Positions 17,997 to 26,243 of a stretch of DNA of 64,000 nucleotides are shown here, in pieces. The DNA lies in assembly GCA_965657965.1 (NCBI GenBank), contig CBFHQM010000001.1, forward strand, positions 186,001 to 250,000, in the 5' to 3' direction. Under the pieces are notes generated by a model. That model was not told the DNA's origin and did not search any database. It worked only from the letters and a program-made list of their open reading frames with translations. Position 1 is the stretch's first letter. The number at the start of each line of letters is the position of its first letter. The position numbers and the translations under genes are program-made. Origin of the DNA: UBA8752 sp965657965 (GTDB lineage Bacteria > Bacteroidota > Bacteroidia > Flavobacteriales_D > Sanyastnellaceae).

Positions 17997-18740
17997 ATGC
18001 GAATGGCGATGAAACCGACCCCCTCTTCGTTGGCTCCCCCCTTGCGGCCAAAAACGAACGGCGACCGAGAACTGGCGCTGTCTTTGTACCTGCTTTTGGC
18101 CGCCTTGTTCGTGGCCAGCTTGATCACCTGCAATCTGGCATTCCGCAAGTTTTTTGTGTGGACAGTGCCGGGCTGGGGCTACAGTTTTGAAGCCAGTGTG
18201 GGGCTACTCGCATACCCCATCACCTTTTTGGTCACCGACCTGATTTCCGAGATTTATGGAAAGCGCCGCGCCGACGATGTGGTCAAAGGCGGATTGGCGG
18301 CCTCTCTTCTGACCTTGCTGGTGATCTCCGTGGCAGGCATCGTCCCTGCGGCAAGTTGGTCCCCGGTCTCCGATTCCGAGTTCAACCACGTCTTTGGACA
18401 AACCGCATTGGCAGTAGGCGCGTCCATGGCGGCCTATTTGATTGCACAATTTCTCGACGTGCGGCTCTTTCATTTTTGGAAGCACCGAACTGGAGGAAAA
18501 CAGCTCTGGCTGCGCAACAACCTCTCGACCATTCCCTCCCAATTGGTGGACACCGTGGTCGTTTTGTTGCTCCTTTGTTTGGTGGGCGAAATCGAGTGGG
18601 GACTTTTTGGCGCACTGCTTCTCAATGGCTTTGGCTTCAAAGTTTTGGTGGCCGCGCTGGACACTCCGCTTGTCTATGCAGGTGCAGGTTGGTTTCGAAG
18701 ACGATTTGGCCTGCAGCCAGGACAAGAAATTTCGCTCTAA
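17997..18740 (+). CDS. Queuosine precursor transporter (YhhQ/VUT family)
   Basis: This 247-residue integral membrane protein has about six hydrophobic helices and belongs to the DUF165/YhhQ family, which imports the queuosine precursors preQ0 or preQ1 for tRNA modification. Recognisable segments are NLAFRKFF near the first helix, the YPITFLVTDLISEIYGK signature and the RNNLSTIPSQLVDTVVV segment with its conserved Asn and Gln. The C-terminal helix ends with LDTPLVYAGAGWFRR. It starts six bases after the tilS stop, so two tRNA-modification-related genes are neighbours. No que biosynthesis genes are in the window. A substrate other than queuosine precursors cannot be excluded. Confidence 0.88.
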   Translation: MRMAMKPTPSSLAPPLRPKTNGDRELALSLYLLLAALFVASLITCNLAFRKFFVWTVPGWGYSFEASVGLLAYPITFLVTDLISEIYGKRRADDVVKGGLAASLLTLLVISVAGIVPAASWSPVSDSEFNHVFGQTALAVGASMAAYLIAQFLDVRLFHFWKHRTGGKQLWLRNNLSTIPSQLVDTVVVLLLLCLVGEIEWGLFGALLLNGFGFKVLVAALDTPLVYAGAGWFRRRFGLQPGQEISL

Positions 18741-18848
18741 CGCGGGCAAAGGGTCGGAGTACACCGCCATTTGGGAAGCGTTGGCCGCCCCCACTCGAGT
18801 GGTCGACCCTTGTGGCATTATCTTGCCTTCCCGCAAAGCAACGTGTCT

Positions 18849-21287
18849 GTGAAGCCCCTGCAACTCCTCCCTTGGTTCGTCCTCGCATTGGCCGCGTGTC
18901 TCCACGCGCCCTTGTCCGCTCAAATCCACGATCCTGTATCATGGGACTTCTCCATGTTCGACAACGGAGACGGAACTGTGGACCTTGACTTTCATGCCAC
19001 CGTTGACGACGGATGGCACGTCTACAGCCAAAAACTAGACCCTTTTGATGGCCCCATTCCTACGGCATTCGTGATCGAAACCGAGGGCGTCCAAACGGCA
19101 GACAGCATGGCCACTGAATGTGAGCCCCACTTGGAATACGACCCCAACTTCATGATGGACCTTCTCTATTTTGAGAAAGACGTCCATTGGGTTCACACCC
19201 TTTCCTTCCCAGGCGCGATTCCGGAAACGGTCAAGGGCTACCTCACGTTTATGGTCTGTGATGAGAGCAAATGCTTGCCGCCCGAAGACGTAAATTTTGA
19301 AGTGGCCTTGTCCGACATCCAGCCGGAAACTGCCAAACCTGACTACTGCGGAGAAGAGGGAGGACACAGCGCTGATTTTGCATCAGGCAATGATGACGAG
19401 GAGCAAATGGGCTTCTATGATCCCGTCACCTGGGACATCGCACTGTATGCCGGAGAAGAAAAGACCATGACCCTGGTCTTCACGGCTGACATCGAAGAAG
19501 GCTGGCATGTTTACAGTCAAGACAACGACCCGCTCGACGGCCCTATCCCGACGGCCATCGTCCTGACCACAGACGGAATTGAGTTTCCCGAAAAGGCCGA
19601 AGAATGCACCCCAGAAGTGCACTTCGACTCGAATTTCAATAAGGAGGTCAAGTCCTTTGAAGGGCAACCACGATGGAGTCTGGACTTCAGCTGGACAGGA
19701 GAAGCCCCCACATCTGTGGCTGGACTTCTCACCTACATGACCTGTGACGACGGCAAGTGCATCTTCCCTCCCGACGTCGAGTTTGATGTGGACTTGTCGG
19801 TTGCCGCACCCGCTGCCCAGCAGCCTGAGCTCTGCCCGGATGGAGAGTCGCCCGAGACGCCGACGGACAGTTCAGAGGAAGAAGGTGGCTTGTTGGTTCT
19901 GTTCCTGTTGGGCATGGGCCTTGGTTTCGCCGCCCTGTTCACCCCTTGCGTATTCCCTTTGATTCCGATGACGGTGAGCTTCTTCACGAAGCAATCCAAG
20001 ACGAAAGCGGAAGGCATCCGCAATGCCCTGATTTACGGTGCCAGCATCATCTTCCTTTACACTGGATTGGGCCTTGTGCTCACAGCTGTATTTGGTGTTG
20101 ACGTGCTGAACCTGATTTCAACTGACCCCTATTTCAACCTCTTCCTCTTTGTCCTCCTCGTCATCTTTGGCGTGAGCTTTTTGGGCGCCTTTGAGATTCA
20201 GCTTCCCACCAGTTGGGCCAACAAAATGGATGCGCAAGCCGACCGCGGCGGGCTCATTGGCATCTTCTTTATGGCCGCCACTCTGGCCATCGTAAGCTTT
20301 AGCTGTACCGGTCCCCTCGTGGGCAGTGCCTTGGCAGGCGCGGCCACAGGAAACTACGGGGGCCCCATAGCGGTCATGTTTGGGTTCTCGCTGGCTTTGG
20401 CCATTCCATTTGCCTTGTTCAGTGCCTTCCCCGGTTGGTTGAATTCCCTTCCACAAAGCGGAGGGTGGCTCACCAGTGTGAAGGTGGTCTTGGGCCTTTT
20501 GGAAATTGGATTCGCTTTCAAATTCCTCTCCAACGCGGACTTGGTGCTCCAACTTGGCTTGCTCAAAAGGGAGCTCTTCATTGCGATTTGGATTGCGGTC
20601 GCCTTGTGCATTGCCATCTATTTGTACGGAGGATTGCGCTTTCCGCACGACTCCAAACTGGAGCGCATGAGCGTTGGCCGTTGGGGCTTGGGCACCGCAT
20701 TTCTCGCCTTGGCGATTTACATGATGCCTGGCATGTGGGGAGCACCATTGAACTTGATCTCTGGCTTCCCTCCCCCTATGTTTTATGCGGAAAGTTCAGG
20801 TGGGCTTGGAGGCTCCTCTGGCGGTGATCACGGCACATCTGGACACGTCGAGGCCCGATTCAGGGACTACGAACAAGGACTCGCCGCCGCCAAAGCAGAG
20901 GGGAAACCTCTGATTTTGGACTTTACCGGTTGGGCATGTGTGAACTGCCGAAAGATGGAGGAGCAGGTCTGGCCCAACCCCGAAGTTGTGCGTTACCTCA
21001 CTGAAGAAGCGGTGTTGGTCTCTCTGTACGTGGATGAGCGGAAAGCCCTCCCCGAGGAGGAGCAGAGGATCGAACAATTCGGAGGGAAGGATTTCCGCAT
21101 CCGCACTGTGGGCAACAAATGGACGTATTTGCAAGCGTCCCGATTTGGAACCAACGCACAGCCTTTTTACGTGATGCTGGACCACAACGAAGCGCCGCTG
21201 GGCAACGGAGTCGGCTACGACCCCAACGCTCAGAAATTCGTCGACTTCCTCGAGTCGGGACTCCAAAAATTCAAGGCGGCGCACTAA
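18849..21287 (+). CDS. dsbD: Thiol:disulfide interchange protein DsbD with duplicated N-terminal domain
   Basis: DsbD carries reducing power across the inner membrane to periplasmic thiol proteins. From a GTG start (residue 1; an in-frame GTG lies two codons upstream) there is a signal peptide ending near LSAQ. Two tandem N-terminal domains follow at about 28-154 and 191-316. They share DPVxWD, GWHVYSQ and GPIPTA motifs, and each has a Cys pair (C137/C142 and C299/C304). A membrane domain follows, with its reactive Cys C367 (TPCVFP) and C486 (SCTGP). A C-terminal thioredoxin-like domain has the active site C697-V-N-C700. The known electron path is C-terminal thioredoxin to membrane cysteines to N-terminal domain. 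The duplication is the unusual feature. An upstream TTG at 18771 would add residues before the signal peptide and is not favoured. Confidence 0.92.
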   Translation: MKPLQLLPWFVLALAACLHAPLSAQIHDPVSWDFSMFDNGDGTVDLDFHATVDDGWHVYSQKLDPFDGPIPTAFVIETEGVQTADSMATECEPHLEYDPNFMMDLLYFEKDVHWVHTLSFPGAIPETVKGYLTFMVCDESKCLPPEDVNFEVALSDIQPETAKPDYCGEEGGHSADFASGNDDEEQMGFYDPVTWDIALYAGEEKTMTLVFTADIEEGWHVYSQDNDPLDGPIPTAIVLTTDGIEFPEKAEECTPEVHFDSNFNKEVKSFEGQPRWSLDFSWTGEAPTSVAGLLTYMTCDDGKCIFPPDVEFDVDLSVAAPAAQQPELCPDGESPETPTDSSEEEGGLLVLFLLGMGLGFAALFTPCVFPLIPMTVSFFTKQSKTKAEGIRNALIYGASIIFLYTGLGLVLTAVFGVDVLNLISTDPYFNLFLFVLLVIFGVSFLGAFEIQLPTSWANKMDAQADRGGLIGIFFMAATLAIVSFSCTGPLVGSALAGAATGNYGGPIAVMFGFSLALAIPFALFSAFPGWLNSLPQSGGWLTSVKVVLGLLEIGFAFKFLSNADLVLQLGLLKRELFIAIWIAVALCIAIYLYGGLRFPHDSKLERMSVGRWGLGTAFLALAIYMMPGMWGAPLNLISGFPPPMFYAESSGGLGGSSGGDHGTSGHVEARFRDYEQGLAAAKAEGKPLILDFTGWACVNCRKMEEQVWPNPEVVRYLTEEAVLVSLYVDERKALPEEEQRIEQFGGKDFRIRTVGNKWTYLQASRFGTNAQPFYVMLDHNEAPLGNGVGYDPNAQKFVDFLESGLQKFKAAH

Positions 21288-21380
21288 GCCGACTTGCGCC
21301 AATGACGCCCCCCACAAAACGAAGGGCCTCACTTGCGCAACTCCGGTCGAACCGTCGCTTGCAACGCGCACATTGCCGCC

Positions 21381-21959
21381 ATGGACAACGCACAACGCAT
21401 CAGACAGCATTTTGAAGAAGCCCGAGACGTCCTCTCTGCCTTCTTAGACAACCCTACGCACCTCCATGCTGTGGCCAAGGCCGCCGAGGCCATGGCGCAA
21501 TCCATCGCGAACGGAGGAAAGGTGATCTCTTGCGGCAACGGCGGCTCCATGTGCGATGCCATGCATTTTGCGGAAGAGCTAACGGGACGGTACCGCAATG
21601 ACCGTCCTGCCCTGCCAGCGCTGTCCATTTCTGATCCTTCTCACCTGAGCTGTGTGGGAAATGACCACGGATACGAATTTGTCTTTTCCCGGTTTGTGGA
21701 GGCCATGGGCCGCGAAGGCGATGTGCTCCTGGCCATTTCCACCTCGGGCAACTCTCCCAATGTTGTGCGGGCGGCCCAAGCTGCCAAGTCCCAAGGCATG
21801 ACTGTGGTGGGACTCACTGGCAAAGGCGGCGGAAACCTTGCGCAACTCTGTGATGTCGAAGTCCGGGTTCCTTGGGACGGATATGCCGACCGGATTCAAG
21901 AGGTGCACATCAAGTGCATACACGCCTTCATTGATCACATCGAGGCGCATTGCGCCTAA
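21381..21959 (+). CDS. gmhA: Phosphoheptose isomerase (SIS domain)
   Basis: GmhA converts sedoheptulose-7-phosphate to D-glycero-D-manno-heptose-7-phosphate, the first step to ADP-heptose for LPS core. The 192 residues match the family across the whole length: GGKVISCGNGGSMCDAMHFAEELTG at the sugar-phosphate site, AISTSGNSPNV as the SIS-domain phosphate loop, and a C-terminal HIKCIHAFIDHIE segment holding the zinc-ligand and catalytic histidines. The ATG at 21381 gives the usual N-terminus; an upstream TTG is not needed. A GT9 heptosyltransferase-like domain is encoded about 25 kb away (46639), consistent with heptose use in this organism. It lies 93 bases after dsbD. Confidence 0.93.
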   Translation: MDNAQRIRQHFEEARDVLSAFLDNPTHLHAVAKAAEAMAQSIANGGKVISCGNGGSMCDAMHFAEELTGRYRNDRPALPALSISDPSHLSCVGNDHGYEFVFSRFVEAMGREGDVLLAISTSGNSPNVVRAAQAAKSQGMTVVGLTGKGGGNLAQLCDVEVRVPWDGYADRIQEVHIKCIHAFIDHIEAHCA

Positions 21960-21968
21960 GGCATTTTC

Positions 21969-23567
21969 ATGCTTGTACGATTGAATGCTGCCGCCCTTCG
22001 GGGGGTAGACGCTGTGCGCGTGACAGTAGAGGTTCGTGTAGATCGGGGCATTCACTTTCTCATGGTGGGCTTGCCCGACAGTGCCGTTAGAGAAAGTCAA
22101 CAACGGATTAAAAGTGCCATTGAGCACTTGGGATATCGATGGCCAGGTCAAGGAATCACCATCAACCTCGCCCCAGCCGGCTTGCGAAAAGAAGGTGCCG
22201 CCTACGACCTGCCACTGGCCCTGGGCATTTTGGCCGCTTCTGGGCAGATTGAAAGCGCGGGGCTCAGTGAATTGTTGACCATGGGGGAATTGGCACTCGA
22301 TGGAACGCTTCGACCTGTAAGAGGAGCATTGGCCTTGGCCCAAGTGGCCCTTTCACCCGGGCTTCATTCTGTGGTCTTGCCGTGTGAGTCTGCCCAAGAT
22401 GCCGCCATGCTTCAAAAGGTCAATGTCTTGGCTGCTGCGCACCTTGGCGAGGTGTTGGACCACCTCAACGGCACACAACCTTTGCCACGCCTTGCCTGTG
22501 ACTTGGCCCACCTGATTGATTCTCATGCCGCCGCATCCTTGGCTCCTTTGGCCAGCATTCACGGACAAACCAGAGCCATTGAAGCGATGGCCCTGGCTGC
22601 AGCTGGCGGCCACAACGTTTGCATGATCGGTCCGCCCGGTGCAGGAAAAACCATGCTTGCCCGCGCCATGATTGGATTGTTGCCCCCCCTCGATGTCCGT
22701 GAAGCTCTTGAAGTCAACAGAATACACTCGGTCGCGCACATCGGACCACGACAAGCGCACTTTGAGCGGCCTTTTCGAAGTCCGCATCACACCATATCCG
22801 ATGTGGCGCTGGTGGGCGGCGGTTCAGATCCTCGACCGGGAGAGATCAGCCTGGCGCACGCAGGGGTCTTGTTCTTGGACGAACTGCCCGAAATGCCGCG
22901 ACACGTGTTGGAGGTTCTACGGCAACCCATGGAGTCCCGGGAAATGACCGTGAGCCGAGCCCGAGCCACTGTGGTTTTTCCAGCGGACTTTCAACTCATC
23001 GCCGCGATGAATCCCTGCCCATGTGGCCGCTTTACATCTAATCCCAAGAGACGACAGCAATGCTCCTGCAGCCGACATGCCCGGCAGCGCTACCTCGAAA
23101 AAGTCAGTGGCCCTTTGCTCGATCGCATCGACATTCATCTGAATATCGCACCTGTGGACCCCACCTTGCTGCTGCCCAAGCCCGGAGCTGCAGGGCGGCT
23201 CGCCAAGGAGGAAAAAATGAAGGCCGCGCGCGCCCTTCGCAACCAAGTGCTCAAGGCCCGGGCCATCCAACGTCAGCGCAATCCCAATGGCGAGACCAAC
23301 CATAGACTGAGCGGCGATGCGCTCCATGACATCGCAACGCTTTGCTCGGACGGTCGAGCCTTACTCACCGCCGCCGCTCAACAGCTCGAATTCAGCGCGC
23401 GGGCACATCAACGCATCCTCCGCATGGCCAGAACCTCGGCCGACCTAAACAGCCGGAGCCAAATCGCCCTACCTGACTTGGTCGATGCCATTGCTTTTCG
23501 CCGTGCAGGCACAGAAAGGACGGGGCCAACCCCAGCTGGACACAGCTTGTTTGAGTCGTCGCTTTAA
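21969..23567 (+). CDS. comM: YifB/ComM-family Mg-chelatase-like AAA+ ATPase
   Basis: This is a 532-residue AAA+ protein of the ComM (YifB) family. In naturally transformable bacteria ComM is a hexameric helicase that promotes branch migration during integration of incoming DNA. Order of features: an N-terminal Lon-protease-like domain (about 1-180), then a Mg-chelatase-type AAA+ core with Walker A GPPGAGKTML, FRSPHHTISD, Walker B LFLDELPEM and a sensor segment MNPCPCGRF, and a C-terminal domain with RAHQRILRMARTSADL. A CPCG...CSCSRH cysteine group of the family is intact. It starts nine bases after gmhA. Competence is not shown by context, as no other com genes are visible. Confidence 0.93.
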   Translation: MLVRLNAAALRGVDAVRVTVEVRVDRGIHFLMVGLPDSAVRESQQRIKSAIEHLGYRWPGQGITINLAPAGLRKEGAAYDLPLALGILAASGQIESAGLSELLTMGELALDGTLRPVRGALALAQVALSPGLHSVVLPCESAQDAAMLQKVNVLAAAHLGEVLDHLNGTQPLPRLACDLAHLIDSHAAASLAPLASIHGQTRAIEAMALAAAGGHNVCMIGPPGAGKTMLARAMIGLLPPLDVREALEVNRIHSVAHIGPRQAHFERPFRSPHHTISDVALVGGGSDPRPGEISLAHAGVLFLDELPEMPRHVLEVLRQPMESREMTVSRARATVVFPADFQLIAAMNPCPCGRFTSNPKRRQQCSCSRHARQRYLEKVSGPLLDRIDIHLNIAPVDPTLLLPKPGAAGRLAKEEKMKAARALRNQVLKARAIQRQRNPNGETNHRLSGDALHDIATLCSDGRALLTAAAQQLEFSARAHQRILRMARTSADLNSRSQIALPDLVDAIAFRRAGTERTGPTPAGHSLFESSL

Positions 23568-23576
23568 TTTTCGGAC

Positions 23577-24110
23577 ATGAATGCGTCCTCCCCACAGCCT
23601 CTCCTTCTCTCCGTACGCGGATTCACCCCCAAAATCGGCGAAGACAATTGGCTGGCTCCCAACTGCACGGTTGCAGGCGACGTGGTCACCGGCAAAGACT
23701 GCAGCATTTGGTTTGGTGCCGTGGTGAGGGGCGATGTCTGTGCCATTCGCTTGGGGAACACGGTCAACGTACAAGACGGGGCTGTACTGCACGGCACCTG
23801 GGAAAAATCGACACTCCACATCGGGGACGGCGCAAGCATTGGACACAATGCCATTGTGCACGGCTGCACCATTGAAGCTGGTGCCTTGATCGGCATGGGT
23901 GCCGTGGTCATGGACCACGCTGTGGTGGGCAAACAGGCCGTTGTTGGAGCGGGAGCTGTTGTGCTGGAGGGCACCAAAATTGGACCCGGCGAAATCTGGG
24001 CCGGTGTGCCCGCCAAGAAGGTGAAAAATGCGGATTCAAGCTTGAAAGACCACCTGTCTGCCACGGCCGAACGATACCGTACCTATGCCCGTTGGTTCGA
24101 GCAGGAATAA
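23577..24110 (+). CDS. Gamma-carbonic anhydrase family protein
   Basis: This is a left-handed beta-helix hexapeptide-repeat protein of the gamma-class carbonic anhydrase (YrdA/PaaY/CaiE-like) group, 177 residues. The three histidines expected to bind metal are H72 (VLHGT), H90 (IGHN) and H95 (VHGC), with the standard five-residue spacing of the last two. Repeating [V/I]-G-x-x-[A/C] turns run from about 35 to 145. The NVQDGAVLHGT and GMGAVVMDHAVVG segments are typical. Many close relatives lack measured carbonic anhydrase activity, so the metal site is clear but the reaction is not. It ends the plus-strand block and converges with murI four bases away. Confidence 0.9.
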   Translation: MNASSPQPLLLSVRGFTPKIGEDNWLAPNCTVAGDVVTGKDCSIWFGAVVRGDVCAIRLGNTVNVQDGAVLHGTWEKSTLHIGDGASIGHNAIVHGCTIEAGALIGMGAVVMDHAVVGKQAVVGAGAVVLEGTKIGPGEIWAGVPAKKVKNADSSLKDHLSATAERYRTYARWFEQE

Positions 24111-24114
24111 AAAT

Positions 24115-24948
24115 TCAGCCCCAAATGGAATCCGCTTGGAGGTCAATTCCGGACCCAAAAAATCGCTCGGCTGACTTGGCAAAAGAGGCCGTCAAATCGC
24201 TCACGGCAAACCGATGTCGGACAGGGTCTCTTGGCAAGGCCATCAGGCCATTCGTCTCCAATTGATGGCCCACTTCTTTGGCCACGATGCTCGGCCCGTC
24301 GATTAACGCGATGTTATCGCCCAAAACGCGCCGGAGGGCATCGATTGCCAACGGGTAGTGCGTACACCCCGGAATGAGCGCGTCAATGGCTTCAGGGCCG
24401 TTTAAATGCCACCCAGCAGCTTGGAGATACGACTCCATCACGGGCACCATCAAATCATGGTCGTGCCATCCCTCTTCGATGAGCGGTGCCAGCAGCGGCG
24501 TCGCCCACTCTTTGACCTCGCCGGTTTTGCCATTGGCCATCATGGCCGCTCGAAGTGCTTGTCCGTACACACCACTTCCAATGGTCGCGCGCGTGCCAAT
24601 CACCCCTACTCTCTGCCATGCGCCTTCGGCAACGGCCTTCACAACGGGCCTGACAACATCCACCACAGGGACGGCTGGCCCAACCACCCTTGAGACATCT
24701 GAAGCGGCTGTAGTAGAAGCCGAATTGCACGCAATCACCACGGCTTTGCACCCTGCTTTCACCAGGTGCTCCGCGATGCGCGATGACCACGTCCGAACCA
24801 GTTCTGGTGAACGGTCCCCATATGGCATGTGTGCCGTATCCCCGAAGTAATGAATGCGCTCATGGGGCAATGCGCGCGACACAGCATGGGCAACCGTTAG
24901 GCCGCCAATGCCGGAATCAAAAATGCCAATGGGCGCGTCAGAGGCCAA
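24115..24948 (-). CDS. murI: Glutamate racemase
   Basis: MurI interconverts L- and D-glutamate to supply D-Glu for peptidoglycan. The 277 residues contain FDSGIGGLTV near the N-terminus, YFGDTAHMPYG, the first catalytic cysteine C74 in ACNSAST, and the second catalytic cysteine C195 in PGCTHYPL. The two-cysteine mechanism of the cofactor-independent racemases is therefore intact. The start is a TTG that overlaps the stop region of the preceding OmpH gene by 11 bases, and no ATG precedes the conserved DSGIGG. Translational coupling to the skp genes is likely. It closes the envelope operon that begins with the CBS-domain gene. Confidence 0.94.
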   Translation of the reverse strand: MASDAPIGIFDSGIGGLTVAHAVSRALPHERIHYFGDTAHMPYGDRSPELVRTWSSRIAEHLVKAGCKAVVIACNSASTTAASDVSRVVGPAVPVVDVVRPVVKAVAEGAWQRVGVIGTRATIGSGVYGQALRAAMMANGKTGEVKEWATPLLAPLIEEGWHDHDLMVPVMESYLQAAGWHLNGPEAIDALIPGCTHYPLAIDALRRVLGDNIALIDGPSIVAKEVGHQLETNGLMALPRDPVRHRFAVSDLTASFAKSAERFFGSGIDLQADSIWG

Positions 24949-25450
24949 GCTTGGCCTTCACAAGGGCGAGTACATCCTCTCCACCGTTGTACACGGTAGA
25001 ACCCGTCGAGGTATCAAAGATGTAGGTGAACCCCTCCTCTGAGCCCACCTCCTCGATGGCCTTGCGGGCGCGCTCAATCATGGGCTCGAGCAAGCTTTGC
25101 TCCAACATGCCCAACTCCTGTTGAACGGTCGAATAAAACTGCTCTAGTCCCTGCTGGTCTTGGGTGATCTCCTGTTCCTTTTGACTGCGAATCGCAACGG
25201 GCCATGATTCTGCTTTTTGCTGGTACTCGGCCACTTTGGCTTCCAAATCGCCTTGCATGCGAAGAATCTCCTGCTCGTACTCACCTGCTGCACCTTCAAT
25301 CTCAGACTGGATGTTGTTGCGCTCCGGCATGGACTCCAGCAAGGCTTGAGTATCGATGTGACCAAAGCGAGCCTCCTTGACCTGGGCCATGGATTGCACT
25401 GAAAAAAGGACGGCGGCCATCATCAGGCCAAGGGATAGAATCTGCTTCAT
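24938..25450 (-). CDS. OmpH/Skp-family periplasmic chaperone (second copy)
   Basis: This 170-residue secreted chaperone has a signal peptide ending at about residue 23 (VQSMAQ). Skp-type proteins hold unfolded outer-membrane proteins for delivery to BamA. The mature part starts with the FGHIDTQALLESMPERN strand-helix region that matches the Skp body. A long charged coiled coil (about 55-130, rich in Gln, Glu and Lys) follows as the tentacle, then a return strand ending in YIFDTSTGSTVYNGG. It is the downstream member of a tandem pair; the other is 25489-26172. The two differ in sequence and length, so they have probably diverged in role. Confidence 0.88.
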   Translation of the reverse strand: MKQILSLGLMMAAVLFSVQSMAQVKEARFGHIDTQALLESMPERNNIQSEIEGAAGEYEQEILRMQGDLEAKVAEYQQKAESWPVAIRSQKEQEITQDQQGLEQFYSTVQQELGMLEQSLLEPMIERARKAIEEVGSEEGFTYIFDTSTGSTVYNGGEDVLALVKAKLGL

Positions 25451-25488
25451 TGTGAATTCGTGTGGGGTACTGGTGCGTTAAACCGCTT

Positions 25489-26172
25489 TTATTGCTTGGG
25501 CTTCGTCCCGCCGGGACCGGCGTTAACGCGGTTGATGACTTGCTCTTTGCGGTCGTTGATTTTGCTTTTGCCTTTGTCCAGGGTATTGTTCATTCGATCC
25601 TGAAGGGTCTCGCCTTTCTCCTCTTCCTCCTCTTCCTCTCCGCCGATGATCTCGCCAGGTGTATAGCCCAACTCCTTAATGACCCGATCCGAAACGTCAT
25701 ATTTCGGGTTGGTGTAAAGCATGTTGGAATCCTTCGCCTTGTCAAATATCACCATGTACTGACGCTGGCTGGCCAAGTCCTTGAGCACTTGAAACAACTG
25801 TTCTTGTATCGGCTGAATCAATTCTTGGCGCTTCTGAAAGAGTTCTCCTTCTACACCAAACTTGGCCTTTTGCATGTCCGTGCCCTCACTGCGCTTGCTT
25901 GAAATTTCGTCCTCGCGCTTGCGGCGCATTTCCGACGTCAACAAGACACGCTCCGCACGGTAGGCGACCTCCAATTGATTCGCCGCTTCGTATTTCGTCT
26001 CGATTTCGTCGAGCCAACCCGAAGCCAGGCTGTTCAATTCTTTTTGAGCATCCGCGTATTCTGGCAGGTGCTGCAAGATGTATTCGGTGTCGACATAAGC
26101 ATACTTCTGAGCCTGTGCTTGAAAAGCGAACAGAAGAAGCGCAAAGGGAATGAGGAAGCGGAAAAGTCGCAT
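25489..26172 (-). CDS. OmpH/Skp-family periplasmic chaperone (first copy)
   Basis: This 227-residue Skp/OmpH protein starts at the ATG that gives a clean signal peptide (MRLFRFLIPF to AQAQ). An in-frame upstream ATG would add 16 residues and is not favoured. The mature N-terminus YAYVDTEYILQHLPEY is the conserved body strand-helix, followed by a coiled-coil arm with LxxxRxELIQPIQEQ and a return segment YMVIFDKAKDSNMLY. A C-terminal extension beyond the Skp fold (about 175-227) has a run of glutamates and basic residues (GGEEEEEEEK), which is absent from the second copy. It lies 71 bases downstream of bamA and feeds the same assembly pathway. Confidence 0.88.
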   Translation of the reverse strand: MRLFRFLIPFALLLFAFQAQAQKYAYVDTEYILQHLPEYADAQKELNSLASGWLDEIETKYEAANQLEVAYRAERVLLTSEMRRKREDEISSKRSEGTDMQKAKFGVEGELFQKRQELIQPIQEQLFQVLKDLASQRQYMVIFDKAKDSNMLYTNPKYDVSDRVIKELGYTPGEIIGGEEEEEEEKGETLQDRMNNTLDKGKSKINDRKEQVINRVNAGPGGTKPKQ

Positions 26173-26243
26173 GGCGTTCAAGGGGGCGAAAATAAGGGCG
26201 TTCGGGGGCACAACGTACATCTTGAGTGGATTCGCACGTGCGC

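Noticed and set aside
17170..18051. Open frame of 293 codons opposite tilS
   Set aside because: The sense strand encodes TilS with all motifs, and the antisense product is Arg/Ser-rich without structure.
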